The notes: a model not told the origin generated them from the letters alone. 64,000 bases of DNA from Pseudomonas sp. LFM046 (GCF_000949385.2 NZ_JYKO02000001.1:5416678-5480677), one strand, 5' to 3'; positions 10,711-19,411 are shown, numbered from the stretch's first letter. Translations and numbers: made by a program.

Positions 10711-10777
10711 TGTTACCGCACCTGCGCACTGACCAATTTCGAAGCAGGCGCGCACGAATCTGGGGCCTTAGGTAACA
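10711..10777. promoter_or_regulatory. Candidate activator site region upstream of hutU
   Basis: An inverted pair TGTTAC (10711-10716) and GTAACA (10772-10777) lies 105-185 bases upstream of the -24/-12 promoter, a usual distance for an enhancer of sigma-54. The half-sites resemble what I recall of the CbrB recognition sequence, but the spacing between arms is large. This is a suggestion only. Confidence 0.3.
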
Positions 10778-10778
10778 G

Positions 10779-11786
10779 TCACCTCAGGGAAGCATCGAGG
10801 CGTTGCGCCACATCCGCCGGCACCCAGTTCGACCAGATTTCCCGGTGCTGGCGATAGAAGGCATCGGCCATGGGCCCCGCCTCGGCGTGCTCCTCGGCCA
10901 TCCGCGCGAGGATGCCGTTGAACATCGGCAGGGGAATTTCCACTTTCTCGAAGGCCCGCACCAAGGCCGGCGCCTTGTCGTGCAACTCGCGGGAAACACC
11001 GATGGAAATCTTCGCCGGCAGGGAGCGAGTGCCAATGGGCTTGGGATTCTTGGGGTCGATCAGGGTTTCCCAGGCCTTCTGGTCGAAGGGCGGCTCCTCA
11101 AGCTGCACCAGTTGGTAACGCCCCATCAGCGGCGTCGGCGACCAGTAATAGAAGAGAATCGGCTGCCGCTGGCGGATGGCCGAGCTGATGGCCGCATCCA
11201 GCGCCGGTCCGGTGCCGGTGCGGAAGTTCACGTAGCTGTCTTCCAGCCCGTAGGCCTTGAGCTTCTGGCTGTTCACCCCTTCGCAGGTCCAGCCCGTGGG
11301 GCAGTTGTAGAAACGGCCCTTGCTGTTGTCTTCCGGGTCCTTGAACAGCGCCTTGAAGCGCGGCAGGTCGCTCACTGATCGCAGACCGGCGGCGGGAGCG
11401 CCCTCCCCTTTCACCAGGTAATCCGGCACCCACCAGCCCTCGGTGGCGCCCTTCACCGGCTCGCCGACGGCGAACACTTCTCCTGCCGCTTCCGCCTTGC
11501 GCCAGAGCTCGCTGCGACCGGCCCACTGCTCGGCAATCACCTGGATGTCGTTCTGCCGCAGGGCGTTCTCCATGGTCAGGGTGTTACCGGGGAGGACGTC
11601 GGTCTTGCAGCCGTATCCCTTCTCCAGCAGCACCCGCAGCACCTCGGTGGTGAACATGCCGCTCTCCCAGTTCAGGCCCGCCAGGACCACGGGCTTGGAA
11701 TAGGGGCATTCGGCGGCTTCAGCCTCGAGGGAGGCCGGTAGCAGCAGGGACAGGACGATAGTGAACAGGACGCTGTGGCGGGGCAT
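10779..11786 (-). CDS. hutX: Periplasmic substrate-binding protein of a ProX/OpuAC-type ABC importer
   Basis: This 335-residue protein has a signal peptide (hydrophobic core to about residue 25, cleavage near EAEAAEC) and an OpuAC-type binding fold. Trp and Tyr residues such as NWESG, EQWAGR, GWWVPDY and FYYWSPTP could form the aromatic cage used by this family to hold quaternary amines or, in HutX, histidine. It lies between the hutU promoter and hutD, about 7 kb from the permease and ATPase genes hutW and hutV, which lack their own binding protein. The symbol is given by that reasoning. Glycine betaine or choline remain alternative ligands. Confidence 0.7.
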   Translation of the reverse strand: MPRHSVLFTIVLSLLLPASLEAEAAECPYSKPVVLAGLNWESGMFTTEVLRVLLEKGYGCKTDVLPGNTLTMENALRQNDIQVIAEQWAGRSELWRKAEAAGEVFAVGEPVKGATEGWWVPDYLVKGEGAPAAGLRSVSDLPRFKALFKDPEDNSKGRFYNCPTGWTCEGVNSQKLKAYGLEDSYVNFRTGTGPALDAAISSAIRQRQPILFYYWSPTPLMGRYQLVQLEEPPFDQKAWETLIDPKNPKPIGTRSLPAKISIGVSRELHDKAPALVRAFEKVEIPLPMFNGILARMAEEHAEAGPMADAFYRQHREIWSNWVPADVAQRLDASLR

Positions 11787-11878
11787 GGTCAGCTCCGAGG
11801 CGCGTAGCGGGCGACAGGTTTAGGTTTAGACCCTGTGGCGGCATAGTGCCTGTTGAAGCACAGGCGGGCTTGAATCCT

Positions 11879-11973
11879 GTAGGGGCGAATTCATTCGCCA
11901 AGCAGACCGAAGGCTTGCCCTTCAGGCCCCCAGGGCAGCTACGCCGCCCTTGGCGAATGAATTCGCCCCTACA
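11879..11973. repeat. REP-like inverted element, copy 1
   Basis: The outer arms start TGTAGGGGCGAATTCATTCG and end with its reverse complement, separated by about 45 bases containing an AAGCAGACCGAAGGCTTGC-type inner segment. The same element recurs at 34194-34290 and 42331-42429 and in reduced form at 48929-49005. It lies in the space between hutX and hutD. Confidence 0.85.
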
Positions 11974-11994
11974 AAAAACGGCCCGCATGGGCCG
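11973..11994 (-). terminator. Intrinsic terminator after hutD
   Basis: On the minus strand a CGGCCC-ATGC-GGGCCG hairpin is followed by six T residues. It lies 37 bases downstream of the hutD stop and next to a REP-like element, so it would end the hutC-hutD transcript before hutX. Confidence 0.75.
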
Positions 11995-12030
11995 CAGATT
12001 GGGCTGAGCTAGCCGAAGCCCAACAATCTT

Positions 12031-12618
12031 TCAGCGCGGCGTCAGCTCGATCAGGCAGCAGGCCGCGCCCTTGCCGTTCAGCTTCACCTCGGCCAGGGCG
12101 CCGGAGGTTTCGAGGTGCAGGCAATCATGCTGGCCGAGCACCTTGGAAGCCTGCCCATCGAGGCTGAGGCTCACCCCGGCCTCGGCGGCGAACAGCAGGA
12201 TGGTGCTGGCGGAAGAGAACAGCGTGCGCTCGCCATCCACGCGCAACCACTGCAGACGCGCGGCATAGCGCTGCGGCGAGTAGATGAGGTTGAAGTCGCG
12301 GATGGGGCCGTCGATCAGCTCGCACTGCACGGCGCTGTCGCCATCGAAGGCGAAGGCATCCAGGGCGGTGAGGTCGCGGGACTGCTGCCCGTCCACGGCC
12401 AGGCGCATGCCAGCGCCTTCCAGCACGGTGATCACCCGCTGATAGCCGGTGAAGGCGGAGAAGCCGCCGGATTCGCCCACGTCGGCAATGGACAGGCGCC
12501 AGCCGAAGCCGTCGAGACCGTCGCCCGCGTCACGGGCGATTTCCAGGGTGGAACCAGCGCCGTTCTTCCACGGCATGCGGGGATAGTCGGCGGCGAGCAG
12601 CAGGCGGGATTGGGTCAT
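12031..12618 (-). CDS. hutD: HutD family protein, modulator of histidine utilisation
   Basis: This 195-residue cupin-like protein belongs to the HutD (Ves-related) family. Key family features are the opening YPRMPWKNGAGST near residue 12, the GDGLDGFGWRLSIADV segment and SGGFSAFTGYQR. Genetic work in P. fluorescens SBW25 suggests that HutD limits maximal hut expression; no enzymatic reaction is established. I set the start at 12618 (MTQSR), overlapping the hutC stop as ATGA, although the frame is open further upstream inside hutC. It is co-transcribed with hutC. Confidence 0.92.
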   Translation of the reverse strand: MTQSRLLLAADYPRMPWKNGAGSTLEIARDAGDGLDGFGWRLSIADVGESGGFSAFTGYQRVITVLEGAGMRLAVDGQQSRDLTALDAFAFDGDSAVQCELIDGPIRDFNLIYSPQRYAARLQWLRVDGERTLFSSASTILLFAAEAGVSLSLDGQASKVLGQHDCLHLETSGALAEVKLNGKGAACCLIELTPR

Positions 12619-13367
12619 GAACCGAAACGTCCTTCGAGGCGGTAGCGGGAACCGGGGTAAAGCAGGCGCGCACTGGTCACGGTATTGCGCCCGGACCAGG
12701 TGCGCCGGCGGATCAGCAGGCAGGGCTCGCCGCGTTCGATCTGCAGCAGCCTGCACTCTTCAGCGTCTGCCAGGATGGCCTCAACCACGTGCTCGCCCTC
12801 GGTCAGCGGCGCCACCTGGGAGAGATAGGCGTAAGGGGTCTGGCGAGTGAAATCCTGCTTCAGGTAATCGGGCGCGACGCCCGGATTCACATAGCGGTCC
12901 TCGATCTGCACCGGCACGTCGTTCTCGAAATGCACGATGCGCGAATGGAACACCCGCTGGCCTTCACGCAGGTCCATCGCCAGCGCACGCTCGGGGCCGG
13001 CCACTTCATCCACCAGACTGACCACCACGCAATGATGGCGATGGCCGCGCTGGGCGATTTCCTCGGCGATGTTGTGCACCTCGAACAGCGCCGACTGGCC
13101 CTTGGGCTCGGCAACGAAGGTGCCCACGCCCTGCATGCGCACTAGCAGGCCTTCGGTGGTCAGCTCGCGCAGGGCGCGGTTGATGGTCATACGACTGAAG
13201 CCCAGCTCATTGACCAGCTCGCTCTCGGACGGCACGCGGTAATGGGGCGGCCAGGCGCCGCTCTGGATCTGCTGGCTGATCATCTGTTTGACGCGGGCGT
13301 AGAGTGGCGCAGGGGCCTCCCCCATCTGGGCGGCCAGCGAAGAAGGCACGGAAGGCGAACTGGGCAC
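12615..13367 (-). CDS. hutC: Histidine utilisation repressor, GntR/HutC family
   Basis: This 250-residue regulator has an N-terminal winged helix-turn-helix (about residues 20-88, with RVPSESELVNELGFSRMTIN and NRALRELTTEGLL) and a C-terminal UTRA effector domain (about 105-245). It represses hut promoters and is released by urocanate. Two matching operators are present, at hutU (10574-10587) and at hutF (13517-13526). It is transcribed away from hutF, and the shared 190-base region would allow control of hutF and of itself. Confidence 0.96.
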   Translation of the reverse strand: MPSSPSVPSSLAAQMGEAPAPLYARVKQMISQQIQSGAWPPHYRVPSESELVNELGFSRMTINRALRELTTEGLLVRMQGVGTFVAEPKGQSALFEVHNIAEEIAQRGHRHHCVVVSLVDEVAGPERALAMDLREGQRVFHSRIVHFENDVPVQIEDRYVNPGVAPDYLKQDFTRQTPYAYLSQVAPLTEGEHVVEAILADAEECRLLQIERGEPCLLIRRRTWSGRNTVTSARLLYPGSRYRLEGRFGS

Positions 13368-13480
13368 TGGAATCTCCTTGTCGGCGAAGTGGCGGACACC
13401 TGGAATGATCAGGTGAACTCAGAACTGGGTGCCCGCTCCCGGCATGTACCGGAATCGACAACTCCAGACAAGTGCGCGAC

Positions 13481-13498
13481 TGACGTGAGTTTACGTCA
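13481..13498. promoter_or_regulatory. Inverted repeat TGACGT-N6-ACGTCA between hutC and hutF
   Basis: Perfect 6-base arms (TGACGT and ACGTCA) are separated by six bases. The repeat overlaps the proposed -35 of hutF and differs from the HutC operator type. It may bind a second regulator; I do not recognise which. Confidence 0.4.
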
Positions 13499-13518
13499 GC
13501 TGCAAACGTCTGTATATG
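13490..13518 (+). promoter_or_regulatory. Possible sigma-70 promoter of hutF
   Basis: TTTACG (13490-13495) and TATATG (13513-13518) are separated by 17 bases and lie 39 bases upstream of the hutF ATG. The -10 region abuts the HutC-like palindrome. No -24/-12 promoter is visible here. Confidence 0.4.
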
Positions 13519-13526
13519 TATATACA
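13517..13526. promoter_or_regulatory. HutC-type operator upstream of hutF
   Basis: The perfect 10-base palindrome TGTATATACA shares the TGTA-N2-TACA core of the hutU operator. It overlaps and follows the proposed -10 of hutF. A second partial copy (TGTATA at 13511-13516) is directly adjacent. It lies 31-40 bases before the hutF start. Confidence 0.65.
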
Positions 13527-13556
13527 AATAAAACCACCCATCCCCGGGGCCTCACC

Positions 13557-14921
13557 ATGTCCGCTTTCTTCGCCGAACGCGCCCTGCTGCCGCAAGGCTG
13601 GGCTCGCAACGTCCGCTTCGAAGTCTCCTCCAACGGCCTGATCGAACAGGTTCAGGTCGACGCCTCTGCCGATGGTGCCGAACGCCTCCAGGGCCCGGTG
13701 CTGGCGGGCATGCCGAACCTCCACTCCCACGCATTCCAGCGCGCCATGGCCGGACTGGCGGAAGTGGCGGGCAACCCCAACGACAGCTTCTGGACCTGGC
13801 GCGACCTGATGTATCGCCTGGTGGGCCGGCTGAAGCCCGAGCAGGTGGAAATCATCGCCCGACAGCTCTACGTCGAAATGCTCAAGGCCGGCTACACCAG
13901 CGTCGCCGAATTCCACTACGTGCACCATGACAGCGACGGCCGTCACTACGCCGACCCGGCCGAACTGTCCCTGCGCGTCAGCCAGGCCGCACGGGATGCC
14001 GGCATCGGCCTGACCCTGCTGCCCGTGCTCTACAGCCACGCCGGCTTTGGCGGCCAGGCACCCAGCGAAGGCCAGCGCCGCTTCATCAACAGCACCGACA
14101 GCTACCTGGCCCTGCAGGAGCGCCTGCAAGGCGAGATCGCCCGCCAGCCGAACCAGGCACTCGGCCTGTGCTTCCACTCCCTGCGCGCCGTCACCCCCGA
14201 GCAGATCACCACCGTGCTGGCAGCCGAACGCGGTAGCCGCCCCATCCACATCCATATCGCCGAGCAGCAGAAGGAAGTGGACGATTGCCTGGCGTGGAGT
14301 GGCCGTCGTCCCCTGCAATGGCTGTATGAACACGTGCCGGTGGACGAGCGCTGGTGCCTGGTCCACGCCACCCACGCCGAATCCGACGAAGTGCAGGCCA
14401 TGGCCGCCAGCGGCGCTGTCGCGGGCCTGTGCCTGACCACCGAGGCCAACCTGGGTGACGGCATCTTCCCGGCGGTGGACTTCCTCGCCCGGGGCGGCCG
14501 CCTGGGTATCGGCTCCGACAGCCATGTCTCGGTCAGCGTCGTGGAAGAACTGCGCTGGCTGGAATACGGCCAGCGCCTGCGCGACCAGCGCCGCAACCGC
14601 CTCTACCGCGCCGACCAGCCCCAGGTCGGCCGCACCCTGTTCGACGCCTCGCTGGCCGGCGGCGCCCAAGCGCTGGGTCAGCCGGTGGGGGCCCTCGCCG
14701 TGGGCAAGCGCGCCGACTGGCTGGTGCTGGACGGCAACGATCCCTACCTCGCCACCGCCGAAGGCGACGCCCTGCTCAACCGCTGGCTATTCGCTGGCGG
14801 CGACCGTCAGGTGCGGGATGTGATGGTCGCGGGCAACTGGGTGGTGCGGGATGGCCGGCACGCCGCCGAGGAACAAACTGCGCGGGCGTTTGCCGAGGTT
14901 CTGCGGGAAGTGCTGCGTTAA
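13557..14921 (+). CDS. hutF: Formimidoylglutamate deiminase
   Basis: This 454-residue amidohydrolase-superfamily enzyme deiminates N-formimino-L-glutamate to N-formyl-L-glutamate, releasing ammonia. HutG then removes the formyl group. The metal-binding HxH is in MPNLHSHAFQRAM near residue 60; later metal ligands lie in IHIHIAEQQKEV and GSDSHVSV. The frame is open far upstream, but the ATG at 13557 gives MSAFFAERALLP and lies after the regulatory region, so it is the likely start. It is divergent from hutC. A hairpin at 14930-14956 follows. Confidence 0.95.
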   Translation: MSAFFAERALLPQGWARNVRFEVSSNGLIEQVQVDASADGAERLQGPVLAGMPNLHSHAFQRAMAGLAEVAGNPNDSFWTWRDLMYRLVGRLKPEQVEIIARQLYVEMLKAGYTSVAEFHYVHHDSDGRHYADPAELSLRVSQAARDAGIGLTLLPVLYSHAGFGGQAPSEGQRRFINSTDSYLALQERLQGEIARQPNQALGLCFHSLRAVTPEQITTVLAAERGSRPIHIHIAEQQKEVDDCLAWSGRRPLQWLYEHVPVDERWCLVHATHAESDEVQAMAASGAVAGLCLTTEANLGDGIFPAVDFLARGGRLGIGSDSHVSVSVVEELRWLEYGQRLRDQRRNRLYRADQPQVGRTLFDASLAGGAQALGQPVGALAVGKRADWLVLDGNDPYLATAEGDALLNRWLFAGGDRQVRDVMVAGNWVVRDGRHAAEEQTARAFAEVLREVLR

Positions 14922-14929
14922 GCACCACG

Positions 14930-14956
14930 GCCCCTCTCCCTGTCAGGGAGAGGGGC
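14930..14956. terminator. Strong hairpin between convergent hutF and the lipocalin gene
   Basis: GCCCCTCTCCC and GGGAGAGGGGC pair perfectly around a five-base loop. The element serves both converging genes and overlaps the last codons of the lipocalin gene. It has no clear T-run. This hairpin type is common between pseudomonad genes. Confidence 0.6.
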
Positions 14957-15512
14957 TGGGGGAGAGGGCGCTGTCCGCCACGCGCCAGATCAGCAGGTCC
15001 GTGTCATACCCCTGCCCTTCCGCCACTTCCAGCAACTGTTCCCGGACCTTCTCCGACACCACCGGCGTGCGCGACAGCAGCCAGAGGTACCTGCGATCCG
15101 GGTTGCCCACCACTGCGGTGCGGTAGTCATCGTCGAGGTAGAGCACCCAGTACTTGCCCTCAGCCATGCCTGGGATGAGCCGGGCGAGCCAGGTATCGAA
15201 GCTGACCCGGAGCTTGTCGGTGCGCCCGTCTTCCTCGGGTTCGGCGCGGCCCCGGGTTTCCTTCCAGTCGCCACCCAGCGTGCGGCAGCGGTTCAGGACG
15301 GCGAGGCTGCCGTCGTCCTGCAGGTCGTAATGGGCTTCCGCTTGTGCGCAGCCGCGCTGGAAGGACACCGGCATCCGCGCCAGTTCGTACCAGGTGCCCT
15401 GGTAGCGCGCGAGGTCCACCGCGCCCACCGTGCGCGGCGGCACCGGCCCTTCGCCCCGGCTGGCGCATCCGGCCAGAAGCAGGACCGCCAGCAGCGCGGC
15501 GAGCGATTTCAC
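14943..15512 (-). CDS. blc: Lipocalin family outer-membrane lipoprotein (Blc-like)
   Basis: This 189-residue protein starts with GTG at 15512, overlapping the upstream stop as GTGA. A lipoprotein signal ends in LLLAGC with the lipidated Cys near residue 15. The mature part has the lipocalin signature ARYQGTWYELARMP and the later YRTAVVGNPDRRYLWLLSRTP strand region of bacterial Blc proteins. Such proteins bind fatty acids or lysophospholipids in the envelope. The last residues (SPSPSP) are encoded by the flanking hairpin repeat, an extension that is unlikely to be part of the fold. Confidence 0.9.
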   Translation of the reverse strand: MKSLAALLAVLLLAGCASRGEGPVPPRTVGAVDLARYQGTWYELARMPVSFQRGCAQAEAHYDLQDDGSLAVLNRCRTLGGDWKETRGRAEPEEDGRTDKLRVSFDTWLARLIPGMAEGKYWVLYLDDDYRTAVVGNPDRRYLWLLSRTPVVSEKVREQLLEVAEGQGYDTDLLIWRVADSALSPSPSP

Positions 15513-15763
15513 TTGAGTCCCTTGCCGGAGAACATCAGCACTTTGTCCCCGGCGTACTGCACGCTGACGAAGGTTTTCTCGTCGCCCCAGGTGCAGCTGG
15601 TAAAGCCCACTGCGCCGGCACACTCGGTGGGGCTGCCCAGCAACGTTTCCACCTCGGCCTTGGTCATGCCGGACTTCAGCTTGGAATAGTTCTCCTGATT
15701 GAGCTTGTTGCAGGCGACCAGCACCAGACAGCAGGACAAGAGGGCGAGAGAACGCAGGGACAT
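15509..15763 (-). CDS. Small lipoprotein with a BamE/SmpA-like DUF3862 domain
   Basis: This 84-residue protein has a lipoprotein signal (LVLVAC, Cys near residue 18). A short mature part includes YSKLKSGMTKAEVETLLGSP, the typical turn of BamE-like and DUF3862 proteins, and two later Cys residues. The function is not established. It is translationally coupled to the lipocalin gene downstream. Confidence 0.8.
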   Translation of the reverse strand: MSLRSLALLSCCLVLVACNKLNQENYSKLKSGMTKAEVETLLGSPTECAGAVGFTSCTWGDEKTFVSVQYAGDKVLMFSGKGLK

Positions 15764-15819
15764 GGAGCACTCCTAAGGGGGATGGGACGCGAAAGGTCGC
15801 ATGACTGTCCCCTTCGATT

Positions 15820-16419
15820 CTAGAAGCGCGAGCCGGGTTCCTGCAGGAAAGCGGATTCTTCGTCGCTGGAAGCGCGACCGAGAACAGCGTTGCGATGGGG
15901 GAAGCGACCGAAGCGGGCGATCACCACCCGGTGGCGCTCGGAGAAGTCGAGAAAACCGGCGAACAATTCCCGCTCGCGGGCGTCGGCGCCGTCCAGCAGC
16001 AGGTGATAGCGGTACAGCGCACGCTCCTGGCTGGCCAGGTCCTCGGCGTGTTCCAGCACCAGATAGATGAACACCTGGCGAATGGGGCTGAGGTGTCGAT
16101 CCAGACCACGGGCCAGGCCGTCCGCCACCAGCGCCTGGGCGCGGCTGTCGCCAGAAAAGGCACGCGGGCTGCCACGGAAGATCATGCGCGGCAACTGGTC
16201 GAGCAACACAAGCAGCGCCAGCCAGCCGTCAGGCTGTTCGGTCCAGGCGGTGAGTCCACCATCCAGAGCCTGTTCAACCAGGTCGCCGAAGCGCTCACGG
16301 GCTTCGGCGTCCTGACTGTCTTTCTTGCCGAACCACAGGCCCTGGCGCGCCCCAGCGGTCTGGCTGGCGGAGGCCTCGGGGCCGAACCACCAGTCGAGCA
16401 GGGGCTGCCAGGGCTGCAT
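15820..16419 (-). CDS. DUF924 family protein
   Basis: This 199-residue protein belongs to the DUF924 family of TPR-like helical proteins. Recognisable segments are LLDWWFGP at the N-terminus, LWFGKK, LLDQLPRMIFRGSPRAF, the RQVFIYLVLEHAEDLASQE helix and ARFGRFPHRN near the C-terminus. No biochemical role is established. The start at 16419 follows the fbp stop by four bases, so the two genes form an operon with fbp first. Confidence 0.88.
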   Translation of the reverse strand: MQPWQPLLDWWFGPEASASQTAGARQGLWFGKKDSQDAEARERFGDLVEQALDGGLTAWTEQPDGWLALLVLLDQLPRMIFRGSPRAFSGDSRAQALVADGLARGLDRHLSPIRQVFIYLVLEHAEDLASQERALYRYHLLLDGADARERELFAGFLDFSERHRVVIARFGRFPHRNAVLGRASSDEESAFLQEPGSRF

Positions 16420-16423
16420 CGGC

Positions 16424-17434
16424 TTACTCCTGGTGGTAGCCGGTGACGCGGGCCACTTCTTCCTTGGAACCGAGGAAGACCGGCACGCGCTGGTGCAGGG
16501 AGGTGGGCTGGATGTCGAGGATGCGCTGGCGACCATCGGTGGACGCGCCGCCGGCCTGCTCGATGATGAAGGACATCGGGTTGGCCTCGTACATCAGGCG
16601 CAGCTTGCCGGGCTTCTCCGGCTCACGGGCGTCCCAGGGGTACATGAAGATGCCGCCGCGGGTCAGGATACGGTGCACGTCGGCCACCATGGAGGCGATC
16701 CAGCGCATGTTGTAGTTCTTGCCCAGGGCGCCTTCCTTGCCCGCCAGCATTTCGCTGACGTAGCGCTTCACCGGGGCTTCCCAGTGGCGCTGGTTGGACA
16801 TGTTGATGGCGAACTCGGCGGTGGTTTCCGGCACGCGAATGTTGTCGTGGGTGAGCACGAAGCTGCCCAGTTCGCGGTCCAGGGTGAAGCCCTTCACGCC
16901 ATCGCCCAGGGTCAGCATCAGCATGGTCTGCGGGCCGTAGATGGCGTAACCGGCGGCCACCTGCTTGGCGCCCGGCTGCAGGAAGGCCTGCTCGTTCAGG
17001 CTGTCGTTCTGGGACAGGTGCTGCTCGGGGCAACGCAGCACCGAGAAGATGGTGCCCACGGACACGTTGACGTCGATGTTGGACGAGCCGTCCAGCGGGT
17101 CGAATACCAGCAGGTAGGCGCCCTTCGGGTACTTGCCGGGGATCTGGTAGGCGTTGTCCATTTCCTCGGACGCCATGCCGGCCAGGTGGCCGCCCCACTC
17201 GTTGGCTTCCAGCAGGATCTCGTTGGACATCACGTCCAGCTTCTTCTGCACTTCGCCCTGAACGTTCTCAGTGCCCATGCTGCCGAGCACGCCACCCAGG
17301 GCGCCCTTGGATACCGCGTGGCTGATTTCCTTGCACGCACGCGCCACAACTTCGATGAGGAAGCGCAGATCGGCAGGGGTGTTATGGCTTCGGGTCTGCT
17401 CGATCAGGTAGCGACTCAGGGTAACGCGGGACAT
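16424..17434 (-). CDS. fbp: Fructose-1,6-bisphosphatase, class I
   Basis: This 336-residue enzyme hydrolyses fructose 1,6-bisphosphate to fructose 6-phosphate in gluconeogenesis, which suits a bacterium growing on amino acids. The metal-binding signature [18 protein letters not shown] lies near residue 110, and the C-terminal active-site region includes GGIFMYPWD and EQAGGAS. The start at 17434 gives [10 protein letters not shown]; an ORF extension upstream is not supported. Length is normal for class I enzymes. Confidence 0.97.
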   Translation of the reverse strand: MSRVTLSRYLIEQTRSHNTPADLRFLIEVVARACKEISHAVSKGALGGVLGSMGTENVQGEVQKKLDVMSNEILLEANEWGGHLAGMASEEMDNAYQIPGKYPKGAYLLVFDPLDGSSNIDVNVSVGTIFSVLRCPEQHLSQNDSLNEQAFLQPGAKQVAAGYAIYGPQTMLMLTLGDGVKGFTLDRELGSFVLTHDNIRVPETTAEFAINMSNQRHWEAPVKRYVSEMLAGKEGALGKNYNMRWIASMVADVHRILTRGGIFMYPWDAREPEKPGKLRLMYEANPMSFIIEQAGGASTDGRQRILDIQPTSLHQRVPVFLGSKEEVARVTGYHQE

Positions 17435-17589
17435 GGAATGGCTCCGGAGGGTGGAAAAATGCGCGCATTTTAGCGCGAGTCGAATAGCAATGCCTCTAAG
17501 CGGGATGGAAGGCGCTGAAACATTTACCGTCACAGCCCGCAAAGGCTACGGAATCATCTGACGCCCAAGGGCCGCGACAGGTTCAGCCG

Positions 17590-19239
17590 TCAGTCGGCTG
17601 CGGATTCAGCCACGCGCCGCACCTGGTTACGGCCGTTGCGCTTGGCCTCGTAAAGCGCCGCATCGGCGACTTGCATCAGCTCTTCCAGGGTCTGTCCCTG
17701 GGCCGGCCAGACCGCCAGGCCAGCCGACAGCGTCACCGCCAGCGGCCCCTCGCGCGTCGGCAGCAATTTGCCCGCCAGTTCCTGACAGAGCCCCTGCAGG
17801 CGGTGGAAGGCCTCTTCGCCGCCGGCGCCCGGCAGCAGCAGGAGAAACTCCTCGCCCCCAATGCGGAACACCGCGTCGCTGCCCCGCAGGTTGCCGGTGA
17901 GGTGGATGGCGACGGCACGCAGCACGTCGTCGCCCACCAGGTGGCCATGGCGGTCGTTGAGTTGCTTGAAATGGTCCAGGTCCATCAGCGCCAGGGCGAT
18001 CGGCGTGTGATCCCGCTGACTGCGGGTCAGCTCGCGAGCGAACAGTTCGCCCAGGTGCCGGCGGTTATAGAGGCCGGTCAGCGGGTCGCGCAGGGCCTGT
18101 TCCTGCAACTGCTCGTGCAGGCGGGTGATGGTGCGCAGGCGTTCCTCGCTGGTGGCCAGGGCCTCGGCCAGCTTGAGTTCGCTGCAATGGCGCTCGGTGA
18201 TGTCGCGCAGGTAGAGCATCTGCCCAAGGACGGCCGTGCCGCCGCGGGTAACGCGCTCGATTTCGCGGCAGCGCACTTCGAAGTAGCGCGACGACTTGGC
18301 CGGAATCAGCAGCATCTCCTTCCCGCCCGTCGCCAGCATGGCCGCCAGCTCGCCACCGTAGACCGGCCAGTTCGCCAGGGTCCTGCCCTGCCAGGACTCG
18401 GGTTGCCCCGCCAGTTCCAGGGCCGCGGGGTTGGCATCGATCACCCGGCGCCGGGGGTCCACCACCAGCACCGGGTCGGGCAATTCCTCCAGCAGCAGGT
18501 GGCGGGCCACCGGCAGCAAGTCGAACAGCCGCACCCCGACGATCAGGCAGGCGAAAGCCACCAGGGTGAAGGCGAAGCTGAAGGGCGTGGGGTCGAAGCC
18601 GAACAGGGTCCAGCCGTAGACCACGTAGCTGAGGTTGGCGCCCCAGGGCACGCAGGTGACCAGGACGAAGGCCAGGTAATGGCGGCGGTGCACGCCACGG
18701 CTGGCCAGCGCGGCACGGGACACCACGCCCAGGCAGAAGACCATGAAGACATAGACATACACGGCCACCGCATTGAACAGCGGCCCGTGGTCATAACGAA
18801 TCGCCGCGCCGGGCGTGGCATCCACCGGAACGGTGCCGGGTCCGTAGAACAGTTGGTGCCAGGGATTGCTCAGCGCCATGGCGGATGCCACCAGTGGGGC
18901 GATACTCGCCAGCAGGTAGCCGCGCGGGCTCAGGGGTTCACGGATGCTGTGGACGTACTGCCAGAGGAAGATCGCCCACAGGGTCGGAACGCCGATGATC
19001 CCCGGCCAGGCCATGCTGGCCCAGAACACCTTGCACTGCGGCCCCTGCGCCGCCAGCTCCAGGCCGGCGGCGGCCAGCCACCAGAAGATGCCCATGTGCA
19101 GAACGATGAAGCTCTCGCGGCCGGGGAAATAGCGCTGGCGGCTCACCCAGCGCGCCATGAGAATCACGCCGAAGCCGACCACCATGGTCAGGGCTACGGC
19201 GGCATTCAGGCTCCAGCCACTGGCCAGGCAGGCGTTCAT
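17590..19239 (-). CDS. Membrane-anchored diguanylate cyclase (7TM-PAS-GGDEF)
   Basis: This 549-residue protein has seven or so N-terminal membrane helices (about residues 10-230, resembling the histidine-kinase-type 7TM domain), a PAS-like segment (about 235-350) with LVVDPRRRVIDANPAALELAG, a short coiled region and a C-terminal GGDEF domain. The active site reads GGEEF, a functional variant, and an RxxD inhibitory site lies five residues before it. It should make cyclic di-GMP in response to a membrane or ligand signal. I use the ATG at 19239, with GGAG eight bases upstream; an earlier in-frame ATG exists at 19338. Confidence 0.88.
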   Translation of the reverse strand: MNACLASGWSLNAAVALTMVVGFGVILMARWVSRQRYFPGRESFIVLHMGIFWWLAAAGLELAAQGPQCKVFWASMAWPGIIGVPTLWAIFLWQYVHSIREPLSPRGYLLASIAPLVASAMALSNPWHQLFYGPGTVPVDATPGAAIRYDHGPLFNAVAVYVYVFMVFCLGVVSRAALASRGVHRRHYLAFVLVTCVPWGANLSYVVYGWTLFGFDPTPFSFAFTLVAFACLIVGVRLFDLLPVARHLLLEELPDPVLVVDPRRRVIDANPAALELAGQPESWQGRTLANWPVYGGELAAMLATGGKEMLLIPAKSSRYFEVRCREIERVTRGGTAVLGQMLYLRDITERHCSELKLAEALATSEERLRTITRLHEQLQEQALRDPLTGLYNRRHLGELFARELTRSQRDHTPIALALMDLDHFKQLNDRHGHLVGDDVLRAVAIHLTGNLRGSDAVFRIGGEEFLLLLPGAGGEEAFHRLQGLCQELAGKLLPTREGPLAVTLSAGLAVWPAQGQTLEELMQVADAALYEAKRNGRNQVRRVAESAAD

Positions 19240-19411
19240 CGCCGGACTCCGAAGAACGCGGCGGGAGGGAGTTCGTGGTGCGGGTGGAACTGCTGAAGGC
19301 TGGGCACTGGCCGTCCTGACCTGAATCTGGACCGCCATCTGCGGCCCGAAGAGTGACAGGACAAAGATACATCAAAAAGCCATTACCGCCGCTGCGGGAC
19401 AGTGCCGCGCG

